Positions 20,912 through 32,330 of a stretch of DNA of 64,000 bases are shown here, piece after piece; within the stretch, counting starts at the first letter, position 1, and every line of letters begins with the position of its first letter. The position numbers and the translations under genes are program-made. The notes beneath the pieces were generated by a model. It saw nothing but the letters and a program-made list of their open reading frames with translations, made no database searches and had not been told where the DNA came from. This stretch comes from Tolypeutes matacus. Taxonomy: Eukaryota; Chordata; Mammalia; Cingulata; Chlamyphoridae. The stretch is taken from contig JAKSZT010053883.1 of the NCBI GenBank assembly GCA_026826555.1, positions 32,283,282 through 32,347,281 on the forward strand, in the 5' to 3' direction.

Positions 20912-21539
20912 TTGTCACTAATTATTAACTTCTGTCACTCAGAGCAAGGCAACATCTCGGCGCCTGATCCGCTGTGATTTGATCTGCCACGCCACCTCGG
21001 AGACAGACAGTGCAACCCTTCATTCCGGTCACACTCCCAGCATTTTGCTGGGTCAGCTGCCGTGACTCAGAGTCGTCGCCCCCGACCGGGCTGGCACACG
21101 TGGATGTGCACACGCACACCCACTTCCAGAGGCGCAGCCACCACAAGGGGCCTCCTGGAGGGGCCCGGGCCACGGACGCCCGTACCCGCCTGGCCCTGGG
21201 GCCTGCTCCTCCTTATTAATTATTAAAGGTAGATGGTTTTATCTTGGCCGCTGGCAGAACCAGGGCCAAAGTGGAAGAGAAGACCAATTTGGAGGGTTTT
21301 CTTCCCTTCGCACCACCCTGGGACCAGCGATTATCAGCCGAGCTCACATTGATGATATTCCTATGATCTTTTCTCAACCCTCTGCTTTTGGAGCTGAGGA
21401 TGTCAGTCTGAATAATTAATTAAGGCATCTGGAGCACACGCTTTGCAAACAGGAGCTGCAACTTAAGGGGCTATTTGCTACAGTGGACTCAGAAAGCCTC
21501 TTCGTGACAAGACTGGGAAGGGGGCTTGGTGGTCTTCAA

Positions 21540-21685
21540 ACCCATCCTCCTCCAGAGAGGAACATGACTTGCCCAAGGTCACACAGCCCACTGCACTCAG
21601 ACCCACAAGGCTACCTCCCACCCACGCACGTACACGGAGCATATGCGAGGCTGGGCAGCTCTAGAACTCCTGGGTGCTGTGCCAG
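21540..21685 (-). repeat. MIR fragment
   Basis: Reverse MIR core 'acttgcccaaggtcacacag' at about 21567 with faded flanks. Confidence 0.55.
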
Positions 21686-21690
21686 CTGCC

Positions 21691-21713
21691 CTTCACCAAA
21701 CTGTTTGGTGAAG
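21691..21713. other. Perfect 10-bp inverted repeat with 3-nt loop
   Basis: 'cttcaccaaa', loop CTG, 'tttggtgaag'. It lies between two MIR pieces. One such hairpin is within chance expectation for a window this size. Confidence 0.8.
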
Positions 21714-21734
21714 TCGACAGATCAGCATGGTGAT

Positions 21735-21960
21735 CACGCACTCAAGGCTCGGGAGTCGCACTGCAGGGTGACCTTGGGCAAGTCACTTTACCTCTCCAAG
21801 CCATGATCTCCTCATCTGTAAAAGAAGGATATTGTAGAACCTTCCTCAAGGTTTCCTCAAAGGCTTGCCACAAAAGTTAAATGAGACAGGCCAGAGTAAA
21901 GCACCTAGCACTGGCACACCTGCCTGGCACATTCAATGCTCTCAATAAACAGTAGTAGTG
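21735..21960 (+). repeat. MIR element
   Basis: Forward MIR: 'tgaccttgggcaagtcactt', 'tctcctcatctgtaaaagaa', 'tcaatgctctcaataaacag'. Confidence 0.85.
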
Positions 21961-22460
21961 ATGTTCCACACCAGGCCAGGGCAGGGGCTGGTCTTGTCTC
22001 AAAAATTGAAAATTGGATTTTAAGAACCTCATTAATAAATGCTCGTTAATTATTTTTTTAAGTTCAAGTCATTAGAGTGACATTAGCCAAGCTCTAAGTC
22101 TAACAAACCTGGGTCCGTAGGGCCCTGCTTTGGTGAATTGGCAAGGATTTGTGGTCAGAATATCAATTGTTTACATGTAAATCGTGATGCACACTGGGCT
22201 GGATTTCTGCAAAATCAGCTGTCCTCTTAGGTAACTAAAGTGCTCCCCCTCAATTGGGAGGCCATTCCTATTTGCTCTCACAAACCCTTTCTTGATGGAA
22301 GGTGCTCCGGGGAGTTCTGGTGCAACCCTGATTAGGACCAAACCAAATTCCAAATTCTAAAATCACAAGGTGTGACTGCATTTGTAAAACCACCCTGCTG
22401 CTTCCAGCACTTGCCGGGGATGCTCCAGGACACCAAGATGAAAGGCTGGTATTTTTCCAA
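21961..22460. other. No gene seen; unassigned sequence
   Basis: No repeat or exon recognised. AT-rich text at 22010-22080 ('ctcattaataaatgctcgtt') may be unique conserved sequence. Confidence 0.4.
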
Positions 22461-22464
22461 CCTC

Positions 22465-23020
22465 CCAGGATCCCGGCAGACTCACTGTTCCAAAACTTAG
22501 TGGCCTAAAACAATCGTTTATTATGCTCCCGGGTTCCGTGGGTCAGGAATTCAAACCGGGCAGAGCAGGGATGGCTTCTCTCTGCTCCATGATCTCTGGG
22601 GCCTCAGCTAGAAGACTCCAACAGCTGGAATCCGGGCCAGCTGGGGCTCCTCGGGCAGCCTTCTCTTTCTCAACACAGTCTGTTCACATGGTCTCTCCAG
22701 CCTGACAGCTTTGGGGCAGTCAGATTTCTTCCAGGGCAGCCCAGGTCTCCCAAGGGGCATGGAGAGGAGAGGGCGACAGGGGCAGAGAGAGGGGGGAGAC
22801 AGCAGGGCAGGGAGAAGCCGTGTCACCTTTTATGACTTAACTCTAAAGTCACGCAGCCTCCTTCTGCCACATTCTCTTGGCCAAGGCAGTTGCAAAAGTC
22901 ATCGTCCCCCCACCCCCACCCCCAGGTTCAAGGGGAGGGCCAACCTCACTTTGTAAGAAGAACATGTGTGGGAAATGTATTTGTGTGGCCATCTTTGGAA
23001 ACCACAATCTCCCACAACCT
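22465..23020 (-). mobile_element. MaLR/ERVL-type LTR relic
   Basis: Reverse-oriented LTR-like text: 'cttagtggcctaaaacaatc', 'gtttattatgctcccgggtt', 'tcttggccaaggcagttgca', 'tttgtgtggccatctttgga'. Ends are not sharp. A C-rich tract is at 22905-22923. Confidence 0.6.
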
Positions 23021-23224
23021 CTGTGGGCACCCTCGTAGAGGCTGGGAGCCAGGCTGATGCTACCTCCAGGAAAGGCTCCTGGCTCCACCTCTGGGAGAAG
23101 CTGAGAAATCTGGGGCCCAGTTAAAGGTCCCACATAGGATAAGCCCTCTGAGCCCTGAGTGGGATGAGGGCTCAAGGGCGTTGCCTTGACCTCATGCTCT
23201 GCCTCTGCACTCAGTGGGCTCAAT

Positions 23225-23660
23225 CACAGCCAATGCCTTTGCCTATATGTTTCCCCTGCCAGTTCTTCAGAAGAAGTGGCTCCTTCCAGCCAATTCCGGG
23301 AAGACACCATTCTCCTTTCTGCCTCAGGGCCTTGGCATATTCCATTCCCTCATGCTGAGAGTGCATTCTCTGTGCCCTGCTGCCTATTCTTGCTAAATCC
23401 TATTCATCCTTTAAGTCTCACCCTCATTACCAATGCCTTGGGGACTCCTCCACTGCCCACCCACCCCCAGCCAGTGTAGGTCAAATGTCCCAGTTACACC
23501 CTCTCCTAACACCCCACATTTCTCTGTAGGAGCATCTCCCCCAATTGTAATTAAGGAATCAATCGTGTAATTAATTTCAATGCTGGCCTCCCCTTCTGAG
23601 TCCATATTCCATGAGCGCAGAACCCTGTCTTACTGCTAAATCTGCAAGGCATCATCCCTG
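23225..23660 (+). repeat. L2 LINE 3' end
   Basis: L2 text: 'cctcagggccttggcatatt', 'ctgagagtgcattctctgtg', 'cattactgccaatgccttg'-like stretch near 23425, then 'gagtccatattccatgagcg' near 23597. Confidence 0.65.
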
Positions 23661-23945
23661 TCCCCAGGAGGGAAAACGGGCAGGCGCCCACTGCACCCTG
23701 GCCTGTGGCCACCAGCAGCCGTGCTCAGAGACACCCAGGCTGTCGGATCTTGCTTCTATGGCCGAATTTGGGCTCCTTCCTGCCCTCCTCCACTAGCAGT
23801 AAGCCTTGGCATCTACACAGCCTATAGTTCTGGGGGTTTTCCACTTGTGTGCCCTGAGTACCTCCAGCTTGGATACAAGGCCCGGGGCCTCTTCCAGACA
23901 CCACCCATTGGAACTTTCTGTGATGCTGTTAATGATCCGAGTCTG
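23661..23945. other. Unassigned sequence
   Basis: No repeat or exon recognised. Confidence 0.4.
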
Positions 23946-24108
23946 CACTGTCTGATACAGTACCGTCAGCCACATGTGACTACTGGGCACTTAAAATGTG
24001 GCCAGGGCAACAGAGGAGCTAAATCCTAGTTTTCGTTTTATTTCGTTTTAACCGATTTAAATTTAAATAGCCAGGTATAGCCAGTGGCGACCACACTGGA
24101 GAGTGCAG
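23946..24108. mobile_element. Non-autonomous DNA transposon relic (MER class)
   Basis: The text 'cactgtctgatacagtaccg', 'tactgggcacttaaaatgtg', then an AT-rich core and 'cgaccacactggagagtgca' forms a palindrome-like MITE with degraded terminal repeats (left 'ctgtctgatacagta', right 'ctggagagtgcag'). I recognise it as a common mammalian DNA element but leave the family open. Confidence 0.6.
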
Positions 24109-24239
24109 TTTCCATTCTCAAGGCTTAAGAGCAGATCTTAATCCTAAAGCAGAAAAGAGACTTATCTCAAGGAGAACCCTATGGAAGACAGGCTCGGCCA
24201 TGCACACCCAGCCCCCATGAGTCCTGACCAGCCCGAAGT

Positions 24240-24745
24240 GTCACTTGAAGAAGAGGAAAGAAGAAATTACAAAAGATGAGTTCAGGACCCTTCTCTACTT
24301 ATTGCTCCATTCAATCCAATTTTTTCTGAAAATCATATTCAGACTGCTCTTCTCGCTAAATATTAGACGACCAGGAAGCTGGAATTCAGCATCAGAAAAC
24401 CAACAGGCTTCTGCCCTGAACGTCCTCTCCATCCCAGCACCTGTACAGAAAGCAGAAAACATCCTGGGCCAATTTTTTCTTTTAATTTTGAAAGACCAGA
24501 ATGCCTGAGCAGCCCTGTATGTGGTAAAGGGAATGCAGAGGATGCTACTGAAGAAACCTGAAAACACCAGGAATGGCCATCACCTTAATTTGCGGCTGAC
24601 AGGGGCTTCAAGCAGAACTAATGGCTCAGTTACATACCTCATTAGCCGGGTGGGATTTTACCCTTTGTCTTACTGTGATTGGGTTGTTTTTTTTCCCCTC
24701 TGCTATTGAGCAGAGGGAATTTTGTAACAATGTTAAATTATTTGC
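24240..24745. promoter_or_regulatory. Candidate conserved non-coding block
   Basis: Repeat-free sequence with unique-looking text ('actgctcttctcgctaaata', 'ggctcagttacatacctcat', 'gtaacaatgttaaattattt'). It contains a 9-bp stem with ATTG loop at 24696-24717. The short open frames on both strands are unlikely to be coding because both are equally open. Confidence 0.35.
24696..24717. other. 9-bp inverted repeat with 4-nt loop
   Basis: 'ccctctgct', loop ATTG, 'agcagaggg'. The surrounding bases do not extend the stem, so a microRNA precursor is unlikely. Confidence 0.8.
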
Positions 24746-24749
24746 CATT

Positions 24750-24782
24750 TGAGAGAGAGAGAGAGAGTGTGTGTGTGTGTGT
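24750..24782 (+). repeat. (GA)n(GT)n microsatellite
   Basis: About nine GA units run into about eight GT units, followed by a GGGA-rich purine tract to 24830. Confidence 0.95.
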
Positions 24783-24830
24783 TTGGGAGAGAGGGAGGGA
24801 GGGAGCGAGGGGAAGAGAGAATGAATTAAA

Positions 24831-25300
24831 AAAGAGTCAAGGAGAGGGTAAAAATGAATTTCTTCGCCACTTGTGCTGATGGTTTAGGATGGGATTTTCC
24901 CCTGTGGGGATTCTGCAAAGAGTCACAGTACTTCCAGGGCATTAACATTGCCACCTCCCACCCCTTCCCTGCAAAGAGGGCTTGGGATTCTTTATTTCAC
25001 CCTCCAGCTTTGGGTAATCTAACCCTCTTTCCCATGGACTCAAATTTGGGGTGCTCGGTAAAGGAGGGCCTTCCTATGTGGAGCCAGCTGGGTCTCCCTC
25101 ACCATGGACACACTTTACAAAAAGCCAATCTATTTCTCCCTCCTGCAGACCTTCCCGGGGGAACCTTGGGAGTCCTTGCTTCCGATGAATCTCTTCTTAG
25201 AAAACAGGGAAACAACCCCTGACACCCAGCCCCCATGCCCGCCCCCAGTCCGTGGCCAGCCGCTCCCAGCACTCCAAGCCTCTGTAAGTGCTCTCATAAC
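24831..25300. other. No gene seen; unassigned sequence
   Basis: No repeat or exon recognised. The 122-codon plus-strand frame at 24854-25222 has no domain and starts within low-complexity flank. Confidence 0.4.
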
Positions 25301-25900
25301 CCCTGACAACTCGAATTGCTAACAATATTTCTGTTGGAGAAGCTTTTATAAAATATTACAATCAATTCAATTGCATTAACACATTTGAACCTCTAAGTTC
25401 AACACAGTGGGGAACACAATACTTCTCTATTACATCAAGTGTCTGGTCGGATATATATCACACCAAAGTGAAACCAGAGGCACCGAGGGCCCTGTTTATC
25501 CCAACTTAGCAGAAGGAATTATATGACAGTTGGAAATGAAAAACTACTAATAAACATTACAGTTTATTGAAAAGTTTAAACAATGAGATTAAGGAAACTT
25601 CTGCAATATTAAGAAATGTATATTTTCCTACTTTACCTTGCTTGGGGAATTCCTCAAGGATTTATTATTCTGTTACACCACCAAAACGCCTATGGTATGT
25701 TAAGGGATTCTGCTTTCCTGTCTGCATTCTGCATGAATCTAAAATTAAGAGGCAATCTTTCTTCAGCACATTGTACTTCCCTAAATTAGGTTTGGTTTCC
25801 AGAGCAGAATTTGGAAGTCGGTGTTTTTGCCCCCCGTACCACATAATAAATGCTCTAAAGAAAAGAGCCCCTTTCCTCTAGTGCCTTTGTTGTCAGTGCT
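25300..25900. promoter_or_regulatory. Candidate AT-rich conserved non-coding block
   Basis: Repeat-free AT-rich text ('cgaattgctaacaatatttc', 'acaatcaattcaattgcatt', 'tatgacagttggaaatgaaa'). Short homeobox-like words are frequent. Conservation is presumed from the lack of any repeat signature, not measured. Confidence 0.35.
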
Positions 25901-26465
25901 GAAATGCCTGCTCTTAAAGCTGGGGAAGATCCCAGGATAGGAAGCCATTCCCCAGGGCACAGGGCACAAGGCCATGGAGAGGCCAGAGGCTCCTGCAGAA
26001 AATGGCCTGACCTTTGGCCAGCCAGGCACAATAAAGTCCTTGGGCGTTTCAGGCTTCAAAAAAAGCAGCCTCCAAACCAACACAGACAGTGGGCTAGTGG
26101 CCTTGACCCATAGCAAGGGTCCTGCTCCCTGGACTGTCTTCTTCTCTGCCCTCACAGCCCACCTCTCCACACTCGGGTCTCCACCTGTGAGACCAGTTCT
26201 CTCTCTCCGGGCATGGGGGATTCCAGAAGAGGCAGACTGGAGTGTCACTGTCAAGATCTCGAGCTTCAGATGGGGACAGATGGGTCCTCGGTCACTCCAC
26301 CTAACAACTTCTCTAAGGCTCAGATTCCTCCACGGTAAACTGGGGGCACCAATGACATGACCCAGGTGTGACCCCAGCCCAGTTTCTTTAAACCCTTCCC
26401 AGGACGCGGGCTGAGGCCTCGGCTTAGCGCACCTGTGACCTGGATCCCGCCTCCTCATGACGTAT
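25901..26465. other. No gene seen; longest minus-strand open frame judged chance
   Basis: A 225-codon minus-strand frame spans 26458-25781 and is overlapped by an open plus-strand frame of 128 codons. It shows no domain, no flanking splice logic and no compositional shift. A forward MIR fragment lies at 26270-26350 ('cttctctaaggctcagattc'). Confidence 0.5.
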
Positions 26466-28045
26466 CAGTTCTGCCCGACGTCGTGCCCAGGTGCAGAGCT
26501 CAGCCCCTTGACCAGGGTCCACTGGAAATCCAGTCACATTGAGCATTTGGCGATTGCTGGAAGAATTCATGAACACTTGGGGTGGGAGCAGGGGAGAGAG
26601 GGGGGCACATCACATGGTACAAAGCACGTCGCTAACTCATCCCGCAGACCCAGCTTGCGAGAACCCTGTAGCTGATAAATGGTGGGCTTTCCACCACCCC
26701 GTGGACACTTCCCTCTACCAGCGACCACGTCTTTGAATTGTTTCCACAATAGGAGGGGTGAAGCACCCAAGTCATCTGCTCTCAGCCCTGGCTGAGGCCT
26801 GACTGCAGGCATCAGGGAAGATGAGGCAGCCACACCTCCCTCACATGCAGCAGGTGGGATGTAGTCCATGATATGATCTGGTGGTTCCCCTCTTCTGCCT
26901 TGCTAATTAGCACCTACAGAGGGTGAACCTGCAGTTCTGGCCGTGTGCATTGCAGCTTAGCCTAAACAACAGGGAGTGTGCCCGACCCCCAAGGGAAAGG
27001 ATGTGTGTGGACGACTAGGAGCAAAGAGATGTGCATTTCTGTCTCAAGCACACCTGCCTCCTTGGGCAGCCTCTAGAAATCTTCATGTTTCCAAGCCTCA
27101 GTTTACATCCACTGCAAAGCAGTCATCATCCTGTGTCCATTTTGATACTGGTTAGATCATCGCCAGTGCTGGCATCTTTTGAAATCAGAAACCCCAAACC
27201 AAAAACTGCTTTCCTGTTTCAGAATCCCTTTATCTCACTGACCTGCTGCTGCCACTGCTTAACGCTTGACCCTTCCCTTACAATCAAATTAGTGGAAGAT
27301 CCAAGAGGCAGCCATCCTGGCTCTTGAACCCCCCTTTCAGATAGAGTTGTGAGGGCATAGCTTGGCTCCCACAGGCTAGCTCATTCAGGACTTGGTTTTA
27401 TCCACTATGTTCATGAATGTTGGAAATTTCCCCAAATGCATTTTAATCTCCATCTGCCATTGTAGGGAAATTTTCCCAAATTTTTTTAATATTACATCTT
27501 GAAGTTCTAGAATGTAATGTTTAACCATCAAATCTCAAGCCAGGCTTGTGCTTTAAACTCCAAATCTTTCATCTCTTAGAAATTTCTGCATAACTGAACA
27601 TCCAAAAAAGTAATGGTTTGTATGGGTATTCAACTATATTCTTTTTTTTCCAGCACAATGGAATTAACCTTCAAGCCTAAATTTCCTCAGGCCCATGAGC
27701 AACCACATTTCTAGTCCAAGAAAGGTCATGTTGCCAAATTGGACATCCCAGTGATGCCAACATATCTAATTTACAAGGATCCAGGGAAAGTAGTTAGAGG
27801 GACCAAATATCCAAGAAACCAAGTATACAGCAGTATTCACTCACAGCAACATCTGGCCCTAGCCCTGCAGCCTGCCTTTCCATGTAAACTAAACCTTCTG
27901 ATGTGGAAACCTTTAAAGCCAAGCACACCCTGTGCTCTGTGGAAAAGGTGGTGGTAAGATGCAAAGAGGAGCCGATGCTAAAAACAGCAATGTTCATCCT
28001 ACCAAACATCAGAGGAACTCCTCCCTGCTTCACAGAATCTCAGGG
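26466..28045. other. No gene seen; unassigned, partly AT-rich
   Basis: No confident repeat. The stretch 27370-27720 ('tgttcatgaatgttggaaat', 'gaagttctagaatgtaatgt') reads as unique sequence. The rest is unremarkable. Confidence 0.4.
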
Positions 28046-28049
28046 TGAA

Positions 28050-28235
28050 AAGAAAGCATTTTACCCTTATTATCCCGTTTGCTCTTTACAATTTTCTGTG
28101 ACGTGGGTATTATGGTGCCCATTTCATAGATGGGGAAATCGGGGCTCTGAAAAGCAGTTATTTGCCAGAGATCACACTGCTGGGGAGTTGCAGAGGCGGG
28201 GCCCATACTCAGGTCTGTCTGCCTTTGAAGCTTTT
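28050..28235 (-). repeat. MIR element
   Basis: Reverse MIR: 'ccatttcatagatggggaaa', 'gccagagatcacactgctgg', 'actcaggtctgtctgccttt'. Confidence 0.7.
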
Positions 28236-28640
28236 CCTAAAACTTATTCAATGCCCAGCCTAGCCCTGCTCCACCCCATGCCCACCCCCTCATTATGCAA
28301 TGCCTGAATCCCTTCTGCAGCCTCCACACCCAGTGGCCCTCCTGCCTCTGCTCCAACACCTGCAGGGATGGGGCGCTCACTCCCTTCCGAAGCAGCATCT
28401 ATCTCCCATCAGCATCTGCCCCCTGCTTTCTTGACTCTCCACTGGTGAGAACCAGGGAGCCTCCCGCCCTCCACTGGGGTGGTATGATAACAGGGATGCC
28501 TTAGAGTTAGCTTCTTAAACAATTAAAATGAAAAAGAATCATTCAAAATGTTTAAACAGATAAAGAAAATACATCAATGCCAGAACCCAGCCTGGGCCAA
28601 ATCATTCATCAGTTTCATTTATTTAAGGAAAACATGATCA
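28236..28640. other. No gene seen; unassigned sequence
   Basis: No repeat or exon recognised. Confidence 0.4.
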
Positions 28641-28644
28641 GAGA

Positions 28645-29231
28645 TGTTGGTTCGAGTCTTTTATGTGGATCCCAGAAAATTATGTTCTTAAATTGAACCC
28701 TATTATGAACCTTTGGTTAAATTAGTTCAGTTTAGGGCCATTTGATTAACTTTCTCCAGTAGGGCATAGTCCAGTATGGGTCTTAATCCTCTTACTGGAG
28801 TCCTTTAAAAATGGAGGAATTAAAGCCTCAGACACAGGGGGGAAAGTCACAGTGACAGAGAGAAGCCTCCAGATGTTGAGGAACCAGGGAGAGAGAAAAA
28901 AAGCCACAGACGGAGCAGCCTGAAGCTGAAGCACCAGAGGAGAGGGGAGAGCGGACCCTGCCATGTACCTAATCACGTACAGCTGAGCTAGGGGAGAAAA
29001 GTGAGCCTGGAGGAGAAGGCAGAGCCTGGTAGAGCTGCCACTGTGCCTTGCCACGTGACAGGAGTCCAGGATGGCGAGCAGCTGACCTTTGGTAAGATGC
29101 CTTGATGTTGCCTTGATTTGGACTTTTCACAGCTTCAGAACCATAAGCTTTTACCCTAATAAATTCCCACTGTAAAAGCCAACCCATTTCTGGTATATTG
29201 CATTTTGGGCATCCTTCAGCAAACTACAACA
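28645..29231 (+). mobile_element. Xenarthran MaLR-like LTR, long form
   Basis: Starts 'tgttggttcgagtcttttat' and ends 'cagcaaactacaaca', giving TG...CA termini. Internal text 'gggtcttaatcctcttactg', 'gatgttgccttgatttggac' and the polyadenylation word in 'ctaataaattcccactgt' match a repeat I recall as frequent in xenarthran genomes. The same family recurs at 30756-31080. No clear 5-bp duplication was found. Confidence 0.7.
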
Positions 29232-29504
29232 GCAGGTAAAGGGAATGGGTGATGGAGAAGACATCACTCCTGGTGCCCAGAGTCCTTTGAGTATGTCAGG
29301 CTGGGCCCCTCTAGGAGATGGCACCTATCAACAGTCCAGGTGGATTTCCACGGAAATTTTGGGTTGGCATTTCTTACATACTTACACTGTGTCTAGAAAA
29401 CACAGCTGCTGCCAGGGAAAGGTCACACATTTTGTCAATTGGCAAAGGGCTGAAAGAGTCCAACTGCTTTGACTTGACTGAGGGGTTGGAACCAACTTTG
29501 TTAT
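29232..29504. other. Unassigned sequence
   Basis: No repeat or exon recognised. Confidence 0.4.
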
Positions 29505-29780
29505 AAAGCCTCTGGCATGCTTCTCGTGTATCAGGCTCTGTGCTGAGTCTCTCTGCCTGCCACTGCATCTCATAACTACCCTGGGAGGCAAGTACAATTA
29601 TTGTCCCTGTTTTATAGATGAGGATTTGAAGGCTTTCTTTATCTCCATGGTCAGACCCAGTGATTTTCTTCTCTGAGTTCAGTTGCTCCATGCTGGTAGT
29701 AAGTAACAGAGCTGGAATTTGACCCCATTGGATTTCAGAGCCTGTGCTCTTAACCACTAGTTGTACTGCCTGAGTATACT
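29505..29780 (-). repeat. MIR element
   Basis: Reverse MIR: 'ggcaagtacaattattgtcc', 'tgttttatagatgaggattt', 'gtaacagagctggaatttga', 'gtgctcttaaccactagttg'. About 40 extra bases are near 29640-29690. Confidence 0.8.
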
Positions 29781-29999
29781 ATGGCTACAAGCATACTTGT
29801 CATACCGCAACAGGCAGCGTAAGTTGGCCAGTAAGTATTTTATGAGGACAAAACCAACCAACCAATAACCTGGGAAAAAAATCATACAGAAACCACAAAT
29901 CCAGAATCACTGATTCAGAGCATAAAGAGCTAAAAAACTTCCATGTCCTTTTTCAAAGTCAGCATAACATTGATACCAAAACCTTATAAAGATAAAACC

Positions 30000-31635
30000 C
30001 AAAATAAAAATGTTTTGTATTGTTTATGAATAGTGATGCACCAACCCTAAATAGGTTGTTAGCAACCAGAATCCTGACACATATTAAAAAACTAACAGAC
30101 CATGACTAAATGGAGTTCATACCAGGAATGCAAGGCTGGTTCAATTTTAGGAAACCTATTACTAGAATTCATTATAATAACATATTAAAGGATAGGAATC
30201 ATATGATCATCTTATAGATACAGGAAAGGAATTTATAAATTTCAACATGTACTCCAAAATTTTAAAACAGGAAGAAAAACTCAATAAAAATGGGAATAGG
30301 TGGATACTTACATAACGTGATTTTTATGTAGTAAGCATCAAAACAAAAGCCAAACAACACTGAGTGCTGGCAAAGATGTAGAACAATCAGAAATCTCATA
30401 CATTGTTGATGGGCATTTAAAATACTACAACCACTTTGAAAAAAGAGATGGCACTTTCTTATAAAACTAAATACACAACTATCCTGCAACCCAGCAAATC
30501 TACTCCAAGGTATTTTCCTAAGAGAAATGAAAGCACATGTCCCCAAAATGACTTGTACACAAATGTTCATGACATCTTTGTTCATATTAACCAAAAACTG
30601 GAAAGAATACAGGTATCCATTAACAGGAGAATGGTTACACAAACTATAGTATATTCATATAATGAAATATTACTCAGCAATAAAAAGGAACAAACTACTG
30701 ACACCTGCAGCAACACAGTGGAATCTCAAAAAACATTATACTTTGTGAAAGAAGTTGTGGTAGTTTAGAGCTGTACATGCCCCAGAAAAACATGTTCTTA
30801 ACTTAATCCATTCTTGTAGGTGTGAACCTTCATGGAACCTGGAAGAGAACGGAGAGGCCAGGGGAGGCTGCCATGTGCATTGCCATGTGACAGAGAACCA
30901 AGGGCCAAGGACCACTGGCAGCCAGCCCTGGAGCGCCAGTCTTTGGGATGAAAGCATTGCCTTGATGACACCTTGATGCTGCCACGTCTCCTAGCCTCAA
31001 AACTGTGAGCTAATAAATTCCCACTGTTTAAACTGACCCATTGCATGGTATTTGCTTGAGCAGCCAAGCACACTAAAACAGAAGCCTTATGCAAAAGAGC
31101 ATACACTGTCTGACTCCTTTTATATGAAGTTCTAGAATAAGCAAAACTAACCTATGGTGAAAAAACTCAGAACTGTGGTTGCCTGAAGTGGGGAGTAGGG
31201 ACTGAACTGGAAAGGAGCACCAGGGAGCTTTCTGGAGGGGTGGTAATGTTCTATGCCCTGATAGATGTTTGGGTTATACAAGTATATGCACTTACCAAAA
31301 CTCATAGAAGAAACACTTAAAATTTGTGCACTGAATTTAATGCAAATTTCACCTTGAAAGGAATTAAAAAGGAACTGCAAACTAATATTGAACTCCAGTT
31401 AATGACATTCATTCTGAAGTTTTTAGGGATAAAGTGTATTGAGGTCTTCAATTGACTTTGAAATGCATCAAAAATTAAGATGGGTGGATGGATGAAGGGA
31501 AGGACAGATGTTGGTATATAGTAAAATGTTAATTGTTGCACTTAGGTGCTGGGTAAATGGGTATTAATTGTATAATTTTTTCAGCTCTTCTGTGTGTTTG
31601 AAATTTTTCATAATAAAATGTTGGAGGGAAAAGCC
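30000..31635 (+). mobile_element. Old L1 3' region, interrupted by an LTR
   Basis: Decayed L1 ORF2 and 3' UTR text: 'tggagttcataccaggaatg' near 30110, 'ccagcaaatctactccaagg' near 30491, 'aatgaaatattactcagcaa' near 30660. It resumes after the LTR at 'gcatacactgtctgactcct' near 31100 and ends 'tgaaatttttcataataaaa' near 31600. Frames are broken throughout, so the copy is dead. Confidence 0.82.
30756..31080 (+). mobile_element. Xenarthran MaLR-like LTR, short form, with duplication
   Basis: TG...CA termini ('tgtggtagtttagagctgta' to 'cacactaaaaca') lie inside the L1 above. Flanks GAAGT (30751-30755) and GAAGC (31081-31085) form a 5-bp duplication with one change. It carries AATAAA in 'ctaataaattcccactg'. 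It is shorter than the 28645 copy, mainly through an internal deletion. Confidence 0.85.
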
Positions 31636-31765
31636 AGCTTCATACTTAATGAAATACCAGAAATATGTACATTATCAACATCAAGAACAAGTCAAGGATA
31701 CCTACTATGGCCAATATTATCTCATGTTCTAAAAGTACCAGCAAGGATTGCACACTACAATGCCT
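31625..31765 (+). mobile_element. L1 ORF2 fragment
   Basis: Text 'gccagcttcatacttaatga', 'agtcaaggatacctactatg' corresponds to the reverse-transcriptase part of L1 ORF2, out of order with the 3' end just upstream. This implies a second or rearranged copy. Confidence 0.65.
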
Positions 31766-32092
31766 TCAGAAGCCATGCAGCTAATGTAAAAATGTAAAGA
31801 GGGTTTGGTTTTAAAAAATAGGAACTGGTAAAACTCTAGAGTCATGACTCATCTTGGGGCAGCAGTTCATAAGCTCCAGTGTCTTGTTCTCCTGCAGGAA
31901 TATCAGCCCATATTGTCAGAGCACCTAAAATTTCAAGATAAGCCAGAATTCCAGGTTTTGATATATGTACAAAATCTCTTGATTTTTTTATTCTATGGTT
32001 CAACTTAAAAAAATGGATAATACAGAAAAGACATCTGATCCTAGAGCAGTTAGTTTGCAACTTCCATACATATTATTAAATAGAATTAGATT
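31766..32092. other. Unassigned sequence
   Basis: No repeat or exon recognised with confidence. Confidence 0.4.
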
Positions 32093-32325
32093 AGAGGCAG
32101 TCAACAAACAAGACAATGAGCAGACAACAAGCAAAAACAAACAAGCAGGGAATGGATGTGGCACAAGCCATTAAGCACCCACTTCCCACATGGGAGGTCC
32201 CGAGTTCCGGTCCAGTGCTTCCTAAAGGGGGAGAAAAAAAAAAAAAAGCAGACAACGAGCACAAACAATGAGCAAAAGCAATGAGCAAACAGATGAGGGA
32301 CCCGTGGGGTGGGGGGAACTCTACT
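32093..32325 (+). mobile_element. DAS SINE pair (truncated tail plus full head)
   Basis: A body-only piece at 32093-32148 ('acaatgagcagacaacaagc') precedes a full head ('gaatggatgtggcacaagcc', B box region 'cgagttccggtcc'). An A run and a second body piece ('caatgagcaaaagcaatgag') follow. Confidence 0.75.
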
Positions 32326-32330
32326 GAAGA

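Larger units (their letters stand above)
20630..21480. promoter_or_regulatory. Candidate conserved non-coding element, possible enhancer
   Basis: About 850 bases free of recognisable repeats, rich in homeodomain-type words: 'ctaattattaactt' near 20918, 'ccttattaattattaaagg' near 21210 and 'gaataattaattaagg' near 21410. It holds two copies of CTGTCAATCA (reverse TGATTGACAG), the composite PBX-PREP/MEIS site, at 20799-20808 and 20902-20911. Composition alternates GC-rich and AT-rich blocks as in many developmental enhancers. Conservation is inferred from appearance; no alignment was run. Confidence 0.5.

Noticed and set aside
21691..21713. Perfect 10-bp hairpin as a functional RNA
   Set aside because: Stem stops at 10 bp, loop of 3 is tight, and about one such hairpin is expected by chance in 64 kb.
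25781..26458. 225-codon minus-strand open frame
   Set aside because: No domain or signal, an overlapping plus-strand frame of 128 codons, no splice context, and a MIR trace inside. Chance frames of this size occur in GC-richer mammalian DNA.
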